Shown: positions 7,728 through 15,666 of the stretch, piece by piece | How positions within the stretch are numbered: position 1 is the first letter of the stretch | Layout: every line of letters starts with the position of its first letter | Origin: Bacteroidota bacterium | Lineage (GTDB): Bacteria > Bacteroidota > Bacteroidia > Chitinophagales > Chitinophagaceae | Assembly: GCA_018266775.1 (NCBI GenBank) | Contig: JAFDZS010000008.1 | Span: 434,001 to 498,000 of the forward strand | Length of the DNA: 64,000 nt | Direction of reading: 5' to 3' | Position numbers and translations under genes: made by a program | The notes under the pieces: generated by a model | Databases searched by the model: none | What the model saw: only the letters and a program-made list of their open reading frames with translations | What the model was told of the DNA's origin: nothing

Positions 7728-8678
7728 ATGGCGGTAACTGATTTTGAACAAGCCTTCCGGGAAAAGATTGATAATGAAATTAAGATTGAGCCCAAAGACT
7801 GGATGCCGGATGCTTACCGTAAAACCAACATCAGGCAAATCAGTCAGCATGCACACAGTGAAATTGTAGGCATGCTGCCCGAAGGCAACTGGATCAGCCG
7901 TGCACCTTCATTAAAACGCAAAGCCATTTTATTAGCCAAAGTGCAGGATGAAGGCGGGCATGGTTTATACCTGTACAGCGCCGCTGAAACTTTAGGTACC
8001 TCCAGAGATGAGATGATTGCAGACCTGCACAGTGGTAAAGCAAAATATTCTTCCATCTTTAATTACCCCTCGTTAACCTGGGCAGATATGGGTGCCATTG
8101 GCTGGTTGGTGGATGGCGCTGCTATTTTAAACCAGGTAATGTTATGCCGCACCAGTTATGGCCCTTATGCAAGGGCAATGGTTCGTATTTGTAAAGAAGA
8201 AAGTTTTCACCAACGCCAGGGGTTTGAAACTTTGCTGGTATTATCACGCGGCAGCGCTGAACAAAAAGCCATGTGCCAGGATGCTATTAACCGCTGGTGG
8301 TGGCCATCGCTGATGATGTTTGGGCCAAAAGATTCCGAATCCACCAACAGCGATCAAAGCATGAAATGGAAGATCAAAAGAAAAACGAATGATGAACTGC
8401 GCCAGCAGTTTGTGGATATGATTGCCGAACAAATTAAAGTATTGGGCATGACGTTACCTGATGCTGATTTAAAATGGAATGCAACAAGAAACCATTATGA
8501 TTTTGGAGAAATTAATTGGGAAGAATTCTGGAATGTGGTAAAAGGTAATGGCCCATGCAATATACAACGCCTTAATGCCCGCCGCAAAGCCCATGATGAA
8601 GGCCAATGGGTCAGGGATGCAGCGCTGGCTTATGCAGAGAAGAAGAGGGCGAGGGAGCAGAAGGAAGCAGCAGCTTAA
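7728..8678 (+). CDS. paaA: Phenylacetyl-CoA epoxidase subunit PaaA
   Basis: This 316-residue protein is the catalytic di-iron subunit of the epoxidase that converts phenylacetyl-CoA to its 1,2-epoxide. Iron-ligand motifs of the ferritin-like fold are visible: [11 protein letters not shown] at residues about 72-82 and [12 protein letters not shown] at about 155-166. The segment [14 protein letters not shown] is also typical of PaaA. Length is normal. The operator at 7677-7694 lies just upstream, so it is probably the first gene of the paaABCD transcript. Unusually, paaB does not follow directly: a four-helix-bundle gene with inverted-repeat flanks lies between them. Confidence 0.95.
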   Translation: MAVTDFEQAFREKIDNEIKIEPKDWMPDAYRKTNIRQISQHAHSEIVGMLPEGNWISRAPSLKRKAILLAKVQDEGGHGLYLYSAAETLGTSRDEMIADLHSGKAKYSSIFNYPSLTWADMGAIGWLVDGAAILNQVMLCRTSYGPYARAMVRICKEESFHQRQGFETLLVLSRGSAEQKAMCQDAINRWWWPSLMMFGPKDSESTNSDQSMKWKIKRKTNDELRQQFVDMIAEQIKVLGMTLPDADLKWNATRNHYDFGEINWEEFWNVVKGNGPCNIQRLNARRKAHDEGQWVRDAALAYAEKKRAREQKEAAA

Positions 8679-8682
8679 GTTG

Positions 8683-9134
8683 ATTATTGATTATTTGTTT
8701 ATTAATTATTGAATGTAGTTTGGAGAATATATAGTAATGGCATCATACCATCATTTTTATGATTTACCTGTTTATAAAACATGCAGATCATTCAGGAAAA
8801 AGATATCAGGGGTCGTAAAAAAATATATACCTAATAGTGAGGCTTTTCAATTAAGCAGCCAGGTATTCAACTCAAGCAGGTCGGTTACAGCTAATATTTC
8901 GGAAGGTTTTGGAAGATTTCACTACCAGGAAAATATTCAATTTTGCAGACGGGCAAGAGGATCATTAACAGAAACTATGGAACATATCATCACTGCGTAT
9001 GATGAAAAATATATTAACAAGGAGTTACTAACAGAATTAAATAAAGAGTGCCTGAAACAGTTAAACACTTATATTAAATACTTAAAATCTGCCAGGCAGA
9101 ACGACCAATAATCAATAATAAAATAATTAATAAT
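8683..9134. repeat. Imperfect inverted repeat around the first four-helix-bundle gene
   Basis: The arms at 8683-8711 and 9106-9134 match at 25 of 29 positions when one is reverse-complemented. The left arm begins a few bases after the paaA stop. The right arm overlaps the last codon and stop of the four-helix-bundle gene. Both arms are made of ATT/ATTG units, so low complexity inflates the match. In RNA they could pair and enclose the gene. Confidence 0.5.
8737..9111 (+). CDS. Four-helix-bundle protein (S23 / 23S rRNA intervening-sequence family)
   Basis: This 124-residue helical protein belongs to the family first found inside 23S rRNA intervening sequences. Diagnostic segments are FRKKISGVVKKYIP near residue 19, SSRSVTANISEGFGRFHYQE (about residues 47-66) and CRRARGSLTETMEHI (about 71-85). 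The family has no known enzymatic function; members form helical bundles, possibly pentamers. A clear paralogue occurs at 14535-14912 in the same paa cluster. The gene splits paaA from paaB and is flanked by an inverted repeat, which suggests insertion into an existing operon. It is on the same strand as the operon and should be cotranscribed. Confidence 0.88.
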   Translation: MASYHHFYDLPVYKTCRSFRKKISGVVKKYIPNSEAFQLSSQVFNSSRSVTANISEGFGRFHYQENIQFCRRARGSLTETMEHIITAYDEKYINKELLTELNKECLKQLNTYIKYLKSARQNDQ

Positions 9135-9139
9135 TACCC

Positions 9140-9505
9140 ATGAGCTTTACAATCTTCAAACTCTGCTACGGCGATATTCCCGATCAAAATGCTGGTGCTG
9201 CGGAAACCAAACAACAGGCACCAGTAAACGAATGGCCATTATGGGAAGTATTCATCCGCAGTAAACAGGGATTAGACCATAAACACGCCGGTAGTCTGCA
9301 TGCTGCAGACGCAGCCATGGCCATAGAAAATGCCCGTGATGTTTATACACGAAGGCAGGAAGGCGTAAGTATATGGGTGGTGGAAAGCAAATACATCACT
9401 GCATCAAATCCTGATGAAGCCGGAGAATTGTATGAACCAGCGGTTGATAAAATTTACAGGCATCCTACATTTTACCAGTTGCCTGATGAAGTCAATCACA
9501 TGTAA
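9140..9505 (+). CDS. paaB: Phenylacetyl-CoA epoxidase subunit PaaB
   Basis: This 121-residue protein is the small PaaB subunit, which supports assembly of the PaaAC complex. The signature NEWPLWEVFIRSKQGLDHKHAGSLHAADAAMA begins near residue 30, and is seen here as WPLWEVFIRSKQGLDHKH followed by GSLHAADA. The segment ENARDVYTRRQEGVSIWVV follows and matches the family well. Length is slightly greater than the shortest homologues because of an N-terminal extension (residues 1-29) that includes a proline/glutamine-rich stretch. It is separated from paaC by about 30 AT-rich bases and is most likely translated from the same transcript as paaA. Confidence 0.93.
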   Translation: MSFTIFKLCYGDIPDQNAGAAETKQQAPVNEWPLWEVFIRSKQGLDHKHAGSLHAADAAMAIENARDVYTRRQEGVSIWVVESKYITASNPDEAGELYEPAVDKIYRHPTFYQLPDEVNHM

Positions 9506-9536
9506 CAATGGATAATTGAATAAAGCATAATTGATA

Positions 9537-10298
9537 ATGATGAACGCTGATAATAATTTAGTGAACTATCTGCTGCATCTTGCAGATACTACATTAATAC
9601 TTTCCCAACGCAACAGCGAATGGTGCGGCCACGGCCCCGTACTGGAACAGGATATTGCGTTAACCAATATTGCGCTGGACCTGTTGGGGCAATCCCGAAA
9701 TTTTTATCAATATGCTGCAATAGTATCAGGCAATAATCATACAGAAGATACACTTGCTTATTTAAGAACAGAAAGGGAGTATAAAAATTTGTTGCTGACA
9801 GAACAACCCAACGGTGACTGGGCACAAACTATTTTACGGCAGTATTTGTTCAGCCAGTTTCAATACCTGTATTTTGAACAGTTGCAGTATAGTGCCGACA
9901 CACAAATTGCCGCCATTACTGCAAAAGCACTGAAAGAAATTAAATACCATGTACGCTGGAGCAGTGAATGGGTGATTCGTCTGGGAGATGGTACGGAAGA
10001 GAGTAAAGTAAGAATGAATGCTGCTATTATTACTTTGTGGCCATATACCGGTGAAATGTTTATGCCGGCATCTTATGAACAAACCATTGCCTTTCGTGGC
10101 ATTGGATATGATTGCAGCGAGCTGAAAGAAATATGGCAGCAAAAAGTGAAAACTATTTTTGAAGAAGCTACGCTAATCGTCCCTGAAAAAGTGTTTATGC
10201 AAACCGGAGGTAAGAATGGCACTCATACTGAAAACATGGGTTATATTTTAACCGAGTTGCAATATGTGCAAAGGGCGTATCCCAATTGCGAATGGTAG
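9537..10298 (+). CDS. paaC: Phenylacetyl-CoA epoxidase subunit PaaC
   Basis: This protein of about 253 residues is the structural ferritin-like partner of PaaA. Typical segments are LADTTLILSQRNSEWCGHGPVLEQDIALTNIALDLLGQ, seen as LILSQRNSEWCGHGP then DIALTNIALDLLGQ (about residues 17-52), and KYHVRWSSEWVIRLGDGTEES (about 136-156). PaaC keeps the fold but in characterised enzymes lacks the active iron site. ATG codons at 9537 and 9540 are both usable; the TTG at 9531 is less likely. The gene ends 16 bases before the SUMF1-domain gene, so operon continuity is kept although paaD does not follow directly. Confidence 0.93.
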   Translation: MMNADNNLVNYLLHLADTTLILSQRNSEWCGHGPVLEQDIALTNIALDLLGQSRNFYQYAAIVSGNNHTEDTLAYLRTEREYKNLLLTEQPNGDWAQTILRQYLFSQFQYLYFEQLQYSADTQIAAITAKALKEIKYHVRWSSEWVIRLGDGTEESKVRMNAAIITLWPYTGEMFMPASYEQTIAFRGIGYDCSELKEIWQQKVKTIFEEATLIVPEKVFMQTGGKNGTHTENMGYILTELQYVQRAYPNCEW

Positions 10299-10314
10299 TG
10301 TAAATAAAACACCA

Positions 10315-11643
10315 ATGAAAACAACCGCACTAACTCTATCTTTCCTTTTAATTTTTTGGGTGGTACCAACGTTTGCGCAAACAACAAACGAAATACAAAC
10401 CATAAAGAAACAACTCAAAAAAACAAATCCCCCGCTTGCAAAAGAGTTTGCTGACATAAAATTTATTCCTGCAAAAACTTTTATGCTGCAGGAATTTGAA
10501 GGTTATGATTCGTTAAGTTATTATCAACCCAGGAAAGTTACTACGGAATCATTTTATATCTCGCCCTTTGAAGTTACCAACAAACAATACCGGGAATTTA
10601 TTTACTATGTACAGGATTCTATTTTAAGGCATTTGATGGGTTTTGAAAAGCAAACAAATGATGGAACAACATATATTGACTGGAAAAAGAAACTGGATAT
10701 TAGTGATATACCTAGAATCTCAGCTAATACTGATTTTGATCCTGTAAATGCTGCCCTAATAGACTTACGACATGATTCCAATATGGTAAATTATATCAAT
10801 GGAAGGCCGCAATTAGTAAACAAAAAATTGGTTTACGAGTATAAGGAGGATAATAAAATAAAAACAATTCCTGTAGTGCAAGATATTGATGCCTGGAAAA
10901 AAGATTATCCTTACACATACAATGAACCGCCATTGATCAATCAATTTTATTTTCCTGCATTTGATGATTATCCTGTTACCGGTGTCAGTTTTTACCAGGC
11001 ACAGGCTTATTGCTATTGGAAAACACAACAACTCAACAGGGCATTGGGTGCTGATGCAGCTATTAAGATCAGCGTTTGTTTACCTACATTATACCAATGG
11101 GAAGCCGCTGCAGTTACAGGAAGATTGCCAGATAGTGCAAAAGATAACAGCATGGAACAGGCGTCAATAAATGAATTGCGCCGGTATCAAAATAAACCCA
11201 TTAAGTCAAACACAAAAGATGGCATTGCATACGATTGTAATTTTTTTACAATCGTTGATAAAAATAATTACGTCATAAAAAATGCAGGCGATGATGGTGC
11301 TGTTTTTACCATGAAGGTGAATGCTTTCAAACCGAATACATACGGGGTATATAATTTGAAGGGCAATGTAGCCGAATGGACCAGCACCAATGGCGATGAA
11401 TCTTATGCAGGCAGTAAATTCAATTTGCCGGAACAATCTTCACCAGGAGAAAAAGTTGCAGCAAAAAATAATCTGGATAGTTTTTTGCTTAAGATAAGCG
11501 CAACAAAAATTGTAAAAGGTGGCAGCTGGAAAAGCAGTGCGTTTTATATACAGCCGGGTGTTAACCAGTTTTATACACCAGACACAAAGGATGGTGGCAT
11601 CGGGTTCAGGTATGTGGTAATACTTCAGAAAAAAAATAATTAA
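10315..11643 (+). CDS. Secreted SUMF1 (formylglycine-generating-enzyme fold) protein, GldK/GldJ-like
   Basis: This 442-residue protein begins with a signal peptide (MKTTALTLSFLLIFWVVPTFAQ) without a lipobox cysteine. A SUMF1-type domain follows: FYISPFEVTNKQYREFI (about residues 81-97), YTYNEPPLINQFYFPAFDDYPVTGVSF with QAQAYCYWKTQ, then GNVAEWTS and IVKGGSWKSSAF near the end. This pattern is closest to the gliding-motility proteins GldJ and GldK, which are lipoproteins, whereas this one is not. The ATG at 10315 was chosen because it starts the signal peptide; an earlier in-frame ATG lies inside paaC. It sits between paaC and paaD and its stop overlaps the paaD start by one base (TAATG). Its job in a paa operon is unknown. 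Confidence 0.8.
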   Translation: MKTTALTLSFLLIFWVVPTFAQTTNEIQTIKKQLKKTNPPLAKEFADIKFIPAKTFMLQEFEGYDSLSYYQPRKVTTESFYISPFEVTNKQYREFIYYVQDSILRHLMGFEKQTNDGTTYIDWKKKLDISDIPRISANTDFDPVNAALIDLRHDSNMVNYINGRPQLVNKKLVYEYKEDNKIKTIPVVQDIDAWKKDYPYTYNEPPLINQFYFPAFDDYPVTGVSFYQAQAYCYWKTQQLNRALGADAAIKISVCLPTLYQWEAAAVTGRLPDSAKDNSMEQASINELRRYQNKPIKSNTKDGIAYDCNFFTIVDKNNYVIKNAGDDGAVFTMKVNAFKPNTYGVYNLKGNVAEWTSTNGDESYAGSKFNLPEQSSPGEKVAAKNNLDSFLLKISATKIVKGGSWKSSAFYIQPGVNQFYTPDTKDGGIGFRYVVILQKKNN

Positions 11644-12116
11644 TGCAGGATGAAATCAAAAATATAACAGCCATTCTTGAAACCGTCAGTGACCCGGAAA
11701 TTCCAGTACTGTCTGTTACCGATATGGGAATCATTCGTGAGGTAAAAATGAATGGCGATTCAGTCGAAGTCATCATCACGCCTACTTACACCGGTTGCCC
11801 TGCAATGGATATGATTGCAATGAACATCAGGCTGGCATTAATTGAAAAAGGTTACCGCAATGTGATCATCACTTCTGTATTATCGCCTGCATGGACAACC
11901 GACTGGATGACGGAAAGCGGAAAGCAAAAATTAAAAGCGTATGGTATTGCGCCACCACAAACACCGTCTGGTATTCCGTCTGACGGCACTATAGCATGTC
12001 CGCAATGCCATTCCACCAATACCCGCTGCATCAGTGAATTTGGAAGCACCGCATGCAAAGCATTATATCAATGCAATGATTGCAAAGAACCTTTCGATTA
12101 TTTTAAGTGTCATTGA
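11643..12116 (+). CDS. paaD: Phenylacetyl-CoA epoxidase maturation subunit PaaD
   Basis: This 157-residue protein has an N-terminal DUF59/MIP18-like domain (ILETVSDPEIPVLSVTDMGIIREV, residues about 10-33, and TPTYTGCPAMDMIAMNI, about 43-59). A C-terminal cysteine cluster (CPQC, CISEFGSTACKALYQC, CKEPF) probably binds zinc. PaaD is thought to help insert or keep the metal centre of the epoxidase. Its ATG overlaps the stop of the SUMF1 gene (TAATG at 11641-11645), a sign of translational coupling with that non-paa gene. This is the last of the epoxidase subunit genes; the following SIMPL gene has its own promoter-like box. Confidence 0.93.
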   Translation: MQDEIKNITAILETVSDPEIPVLSVTDMGIIREVKMNGDSVEVIITPTYTGCPAMDMIAMNIRLALIEKGYRNVIITSVLSPAWTTDWMTESGKQKLKAYGIAPPQTPSGIPSDGTIACPQCHSTNTRCISEFGSTACKALYQCNDCKEPFDYFKCH

Positions 12117-12225
12117 AAATGGCAGTGGCCCTGTCAGTGGCCAGAAGAATTCCATCAATATTACCACTTCACCAATTCAAAAATCATTTTCGTCAAGTCA
12201 GGTATACATCATTTTCTTTTAACAA

Positions 12226-12254
12226 TACATTTGTCGAAAACATTTTGACAAATG
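12226..12254. promoter_or_regulatory. TAnnTTTG box and inverted repeat covering the SIMPL start codon
   Basis: TACATTTG (12226-12233) matches the Bacteroidota -7 box. CATTTGTC (12228-12235) and GACAAATG (12247-12254) are perfect 8-base inverted repeats, and the second arm includes the ATG at 12252. The site could be an operator or, if transcribed, a hairpin over the start codon. No clear -33 element was seen. Confidence 0.4.
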
Positions 12255-12968
12255 AAAAAATTATTCTTATTCGTAGCAGTTCTATCGCTTGCTGTATATT
12301 CAACAGCACAAAGCCAAGGTATTGATACAAGAAAATTTATTGAAGTAACCGGCAGCGCAGAAATGCAGGTGCCGCCTGATGAGTTAGAATTAGAAATCAG
12401 GTTGCAGGAATACGATAACGCAGGAAAAAAAGTAAAGCTGGATGTTATTAATGCAGAGTTCATGACCATACTGAAGAAAAACAAAATTGATACCGTAGCA
12501 ATACAGTTTAATGATCTTTATAGCGCTAATTGGTACTGGTGGTTTTGGTGGGAACACCGGGAAGAATATTATCAAACTAAATCTGTTAACATAAAACTGA
12601 ACAGTTCATCCAACATACTGAAACTGGTGGAAGATCTGAATAAAAAATGGGTACAGGCTATTCGAATTTCAAAAAGCTCTAATTCAAAAATAACACAATA
12701 CCGTAAAGAAGTAAAAATAGAAGCAGCCAAAGCAGCAAAAACTAAAGTCGCGTATTTACTGGAAGCGCTTAATGAAGAAGCAGGTAATGTACTTGCTGTA
12801 GAAGAAGTGCCGGAAGTAAATAATGAATACAGCTATTGGTACAGGCCGGCTAATTTGCTCAGCAATGCAATCGTATCTGCACCTGGTGGTGAGTCAGTAA
12901 ATGCTGTTGAAAATGTTTTTCTAATTAAAGTCAGGTACAAGATAAAGGTAAAATTTGCTATCAAGTAG
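12252..12968 (+). CDS. Secreted SIMPL-domain (DUF541) protein
   Basis: This 238-residue protein starts with a signal peptide (MKKLFLFVAVLSLAVYSTAQ). It carries a SIMPL/DUF541 domain, recognised by IEVTGSAEMQVPPDELELEIRLQEY (seen as FIEVTGSAEMQVPPDELELE, residues about 29-48), which in this family is usually followed by long paired helices and strands. An aromatic cluster WYWWFWWEHREEYY occurs near residue 95. SIMPL proteins are periplasmic or outer-membrane-associated, and their role is poorly defined. It lies between paaD and paaG but has its own promoter-like box, so it may be an independent unit. Nothing links it biochemically to phenylacetate. Confidence 0.8.
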   Translation: MKKLFLFVAVLSLAVYSTAQSQGIDTRKFIEVTGSAEMQVPPDELELEIRLQEYDNAGKKVKLDVINAEFMTILKKNKIDTVAIQFNDLYSANWYWWFWWEHREEYYQTKSVNIKLNSSSNILKLVEDLNKKWVQAIRISKSSNSKITQYRKEVKIEAAKAAKTKVAYLLEALNEEAGNVLAVEEVPEVNNEYSYWYRPANLLSNAIVSAPGGESVNAVENVFLIKVRYKIKVKFAIK

Positions 12969-13110
12969 TTTGGTTTTTCTAAAAGATGTAATCGATTCCG
13001 TTAATTTTCTGCTTATCATTAATCGTTATTGTGCATTTAGTGACACAAAAACAGGGTTGGTGCAGTGATTTAGCCGGGGATTATAACTACCTTCACTTAT
13101 AATTTTTTTT

Positions 13111-13887
13111 ATGAGCTCAGTTCTATTTGAAATCAAAAATTCGGTTGCTTATATTACGCTCAACCGTCCTGAAAAATTCAATTCTTTTAACCGTGAAATG
13201 GCGCTGCGCATGCAGGCACATTTAGATGAATGTGCCTCAGTGCAAGATGTGCGTTGTGTGTACATTACCGGTGCAGGCAAAGCTTTCTGCGCCGGCCAGG
13301 ATATTAGTGAACTGGTAGGCGAACATAAAATTGAATTGAAACAAATTTTAAGCGAGCATTACAATCCTATTGTAAAAAAGATACGCAACTTACCTAAGCC
13401 TGTAGTAGCTGCAGTAAATGGTGTGGCAGCAGGTGCAGGTGCCAATATTGCACTTTGCTGCGATGTAGTGCTGGCATCATCCACCGCATCATTCATACAG
13501 GCGTTCAGTAAAATTGGGTTAATACCTGATAATGGTGGTACATTCACGTTGCCCCGTTTAATTGGCTGGCAAAAAGCCAGCGCAATAATGATGACGGGTG
13601 ATAAAGTTTCCGCAGCAGAAGCTGAACACATGGGCATGGTGTACAAGGTTTTTGAAGCCATGCTGTTTGATGAGGAAAGTAAGAAGGTTGCAGAAAACCT
13701 GGCACAGATGCCCACCAAAGGTTTGGCTTATACCAAGCATGCGCTCAATCACTCCTTCACTAATTCATGGGAAGAGCAGTTGTTATTAGAAGATGAATAC
13801 CAGCAAAAAGCTGCTTTAACTGCCGACTACCAGGAAGGCATAAATGCATTTTTGGAGAAAAGAACCGCCAGTTTTAAGGGACATTAA
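13111..13887 (+). CDS. paaG: Enoyl-CoA hydratase/isomerase, probable PaaG (epoxide-CoA isomerase)
   Basis: This 258-residue crotonase-fold protein has the oxyanion-hole segments GAGKAFCAGQDISEL (about residues 54-68) and AAVNGVAAGAGANIAL (about 97-112). Asp140 in KIGLIPDNGGTFTLPRL corresponds to the catalytic Asp typical of PaaG; classical hydratases have Glu here. PaaG converts ring-1,2-epoxyphenylacetyl-CoA to oxepin-CoA, the step after PaaABCE. It is 57 bases upstream of paaI on the same strand. About 140 bases separate it from the SIMPL gene, with no convincing promoter seen there. Confidence 0.9.
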   Translation: MSSVLFEIKNSVAYITLNRPEKFNSFNREMALRMQAHLDECASVQDVRCVYITGAGKAFCAGQDISELVGEHKIELKQILSEHYNPIVKKIRNLPKPVVAAVNGVAAGAGANIALCCDVVLASSTASFIQAFSKIGLIPDNGGTFTLPRLIGWQKASAIMMTGDKVSAAEAEHMGMVYKVFEAMLFDEESKKVAENLAQMPTKGLAYTKHALNHSFTNSWEEQLLLEDEYQQKAALTADYQEGINAFLEKRTASFKGH

Positions 13888-13944
13888 ACTGAAAGACATC
13901 GTTCATTATCCATTATTAATTATTCATTACTTATTATCAATTTT

Positions 13945-14373
13945 ATGCTAAGTCCGCAAGCTGTAGTAGACCACATGATGCAAAACGATCTCTTCTCTCA
14001 ATGGTTGGGCATTTCAGTGCTTGATATTAAAGAAGGCTACAGTAACATTCAAATGACCGTGCGAAAAGAGATGATCAATGGATTTGGCATTGTTCATGGC
14101 GGCATTGCTTTTTCCCTTGCAGACAGTGCTTTTGCATTTGCCTGCAACAACCGCAATAACTTATCTGTTGCTTTGGATACGGCCATCAATTTTATCAAAC
14201 CTGTACATGTGGGTGATGTATTAACTGCTGAAGCAAAGGAGTTGCATAATGGAAAATCCACCGGCTTGTATCATATTACTATAACCAATCAAAACAATCA
14301 TGTAATGGCCATGTTCAAAGGCACTTGTTACAGAACGGGGAAGGCGTTAGTAGAGGGGGGAGAAAGTAAATAA
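13945..14373 (+). CDS. paaI: Hydroxyphenylacetyl-CoA thioesterase PaaI
   Basis: This 142-residue hot-dog-fold thioesterase carries the PaaI motif NGFGIVHGGIAFSLADSAFAF starting at Asn45, with the HGG at 51-53 and Asp60 in the usual active-site positions. A second conserved part, SVALDTAINFIKPVHVGD, follows near residue 73. PaaI removes CoA from dead-end hydroxylated intermediates and so protects the CoA pool. The gene is likely cotranscribed with paaG. Its stop codon TAA (14371-14373) lies inside a copy of the AAGTAAATAAAGTATATA repeat, so the last codons of the gene come from repeat sequence. Confidence 0.92.
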   Translation: MLSPQAVVDHMMQNDLFSQWLGISVLDIKEGYSNIQMTVRKEMINGFGIVHGGIAFSLADSAFAFACNNRNNLSVALDTAINFIKPVHVGDVLTAEAKELHNGKSTGLYHITITNQNNHVMAMFKGTCYRTGKALVEGGESK

Positions 14374-15005
14374 AGTATATAGGTATATAAAGTACTTCAG
14401 GTTTAAAGTATTTTTAAGTGGGGAAGAGAATGAGAATTTGTGGTAATAAGTAAATAAAGTATATAGAGTACTTCCCTTGCATAGTGATTTTTAAAGGGGA
14501 TGTAAGCTGTTTTATAGTATTAAAATCCATTTGTATGAAAAATGAGCATTTTGGTTTCGAGGAATTGGAACTATGGAAAAAGGCAAGAACATTTAAGCAG
14601 GAGATAAGAAAACTGGTATTGAGTTTCCCTGCAGAAGAGAAATACAGGTTAGCAGATCAAATCATACGCAGCTCAAGATCAGTAAATGCATTGCTCGCAG
14701 AAGGTCATGGCAGGTTTACTTATCCTGATCAAATTCATTTTTGTGTACAGGCCCGTGGTTCATTAACAGAGACTGTTAATCATTTAATAGATGCATTAGA
14801 TGAACAATTCATTAACGAGTCTCAGTTCTGTTTACTAAAAAATAATGCAAAGGAGATTGAACGTATGCTTAATGCCTATTTACAATTTCTGAGAAAGAAA
14901 AGAGATCAATAATTCTATGCCATCATTCCCGGTATAAAAGTTACAGCAAAAAAAATATACGCTTCCCACTTTATATACTTTATTTACTTAGTTACTTTAT
15001 ATACC
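14364..15005. repeat. Inverted copies of a TTTATTTACTTA repeat around the second four-helix-bundle gene
   Basis: Two direct copies of AAGTAAATAAAGTATATA lie at 14364-14400 and 14447-14476. An inverted copy lies at 14962-15005. The arms 14447-14469 and 14968-14990 pair at 22 of 23 positions. They enclose the four-helix-bundle gene at 14535-14912. Related units occur at 42742-42947, so this is a dispersed family. Confidence 0.6.
14535..14912 (+). CDS. Four-helix-bundle protein (S23 family), second copy
   Basis: This 125-residue protein is a clear paralogue of the product at 8737-9111. The shared core reads SSRSVNALLAEGHGRFTYPD (about residues 49-68), then CVQARGSLTETVNHLIDALDEQFI. The ATG at 14535 was chosen because the protein then starts MKNEHFGFEELELWKKA, the usual family N-terminus; an in-frame upstream ATG at 14484 gives an unrelated extension through repeat-rich sequence. 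It lies between paaI and paaY with inverted repeats on both sides. Function is unknown. The two copies differ enough to exclude a very recent local duplication. Confidence 0.85.
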   Translation: MKNEHFGFEELELWKKARTFKQEIRKLVLSFPAEEKYRLADQIIRSSRSVNALLAEGHGRFTYPDQIHFCVQARGSLTETVNHLIDALDEQFINESQFCLLKNNAKEIERMLNAYLQFLRKKRDQ

Positions 15006-15010
15006 AAACC

Positions 15011-15610
15011 ATGATCTACTCATTCAACAATAACATCCCAATAATACACGAAACATCCTTCATCCATCCGCAGGCGGCAGTAACAGGAAATGTCATTATC
15101 GGTAAACATTGTTATATTGGGCCGGGTGCGGCTTTGCGGGGAGACTGGGGGCAAATTATTCTGGAAGATGGTTGCAATGTACAGGAAAATTGTACGGTAC
15201 ACATGTTTCCGGGTGTAACGGTAATATTAAAAGAAGGAGCACACATTGGGCATGGCGCAGTCATTCACGGTGCAACAATTGGAAAAAACTGTTTGGTGGG
15301 CATGAATGCTGTAATCATGGATAATGTAATACTGGAAGATGAATGCATTGTTGGTGCATTAAGCTTTATTAAAGCAGATGAACATTTTGAGCATCGCAGT
15401 TTAATCGTGGGCAATCCTGCAAAAAAGATAAAAGAAGTAAGTGATGAAATGATGGCATGGAAAACAGAAGGCACCAAACTATACCAGCAATTACCCAACG
15501 AAATGTTTCAGCATTGGTCTTCTTGCGAGCCACTTCGCGACATAAAAGATATCCCTGCACCCGGAACGGATCTTTATCAACCATGGAAAAATAAGCAAAA
15601 AGAAATTTAA
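15011..15610 (+). CDS. paaY: PaaY-like gamma-carbonic-anhydrase-fold thioesterase
   Basis: This 199-residue left-handed beta-helix protein has the hexapeptide-repeat pattern (HPQAAVTGNVIIGKHCYIGP, residues about 19-38; IGHGAVIHGATIGKNCLVG, about 80-98) and metal-ligand histidines in VHMFPG, HIGH and IHG. A helical C-terminus ends in DLYQPWK. PaaY hydrolyses CoA esters that would otherwise block the phenylacetate pathway. It closes the paa cluster on this side. The ligase paaK and the later genes paaH, paaJ and paaZ are not in the window, so they must lie elsewhere. Confidence 0.9.
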   Translation: MIYSFNNNIPIIHETSFIHPQAAVTGNVIIGKHCYIGPGAALRGDWGQIILEDGCNVQENCTVHMFPGVTVILKEGAHIGHGAVIHGATIGKNCLVGMNAVIMDNVILEDECIVGALSFIKADEHFEHRSLIVGNPAKKIKEVSDEMMAWKTEGTKLYQQLPNEMFQHWSSCEPLRDIKDIPAPGTDLYQPWKNKQKEI

Positions 15611-15666
15611 TTATTCCTCTATCATTCAATTGCTGAAATTGATTGTACTCAATTCAAAACTATTTT

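Noticed and set aside
10264..10314. Upstream start for the SUMF1 gene
   Set aside because: It lies inside paaC and would bury the signal peptide; ATG 10315 is better.
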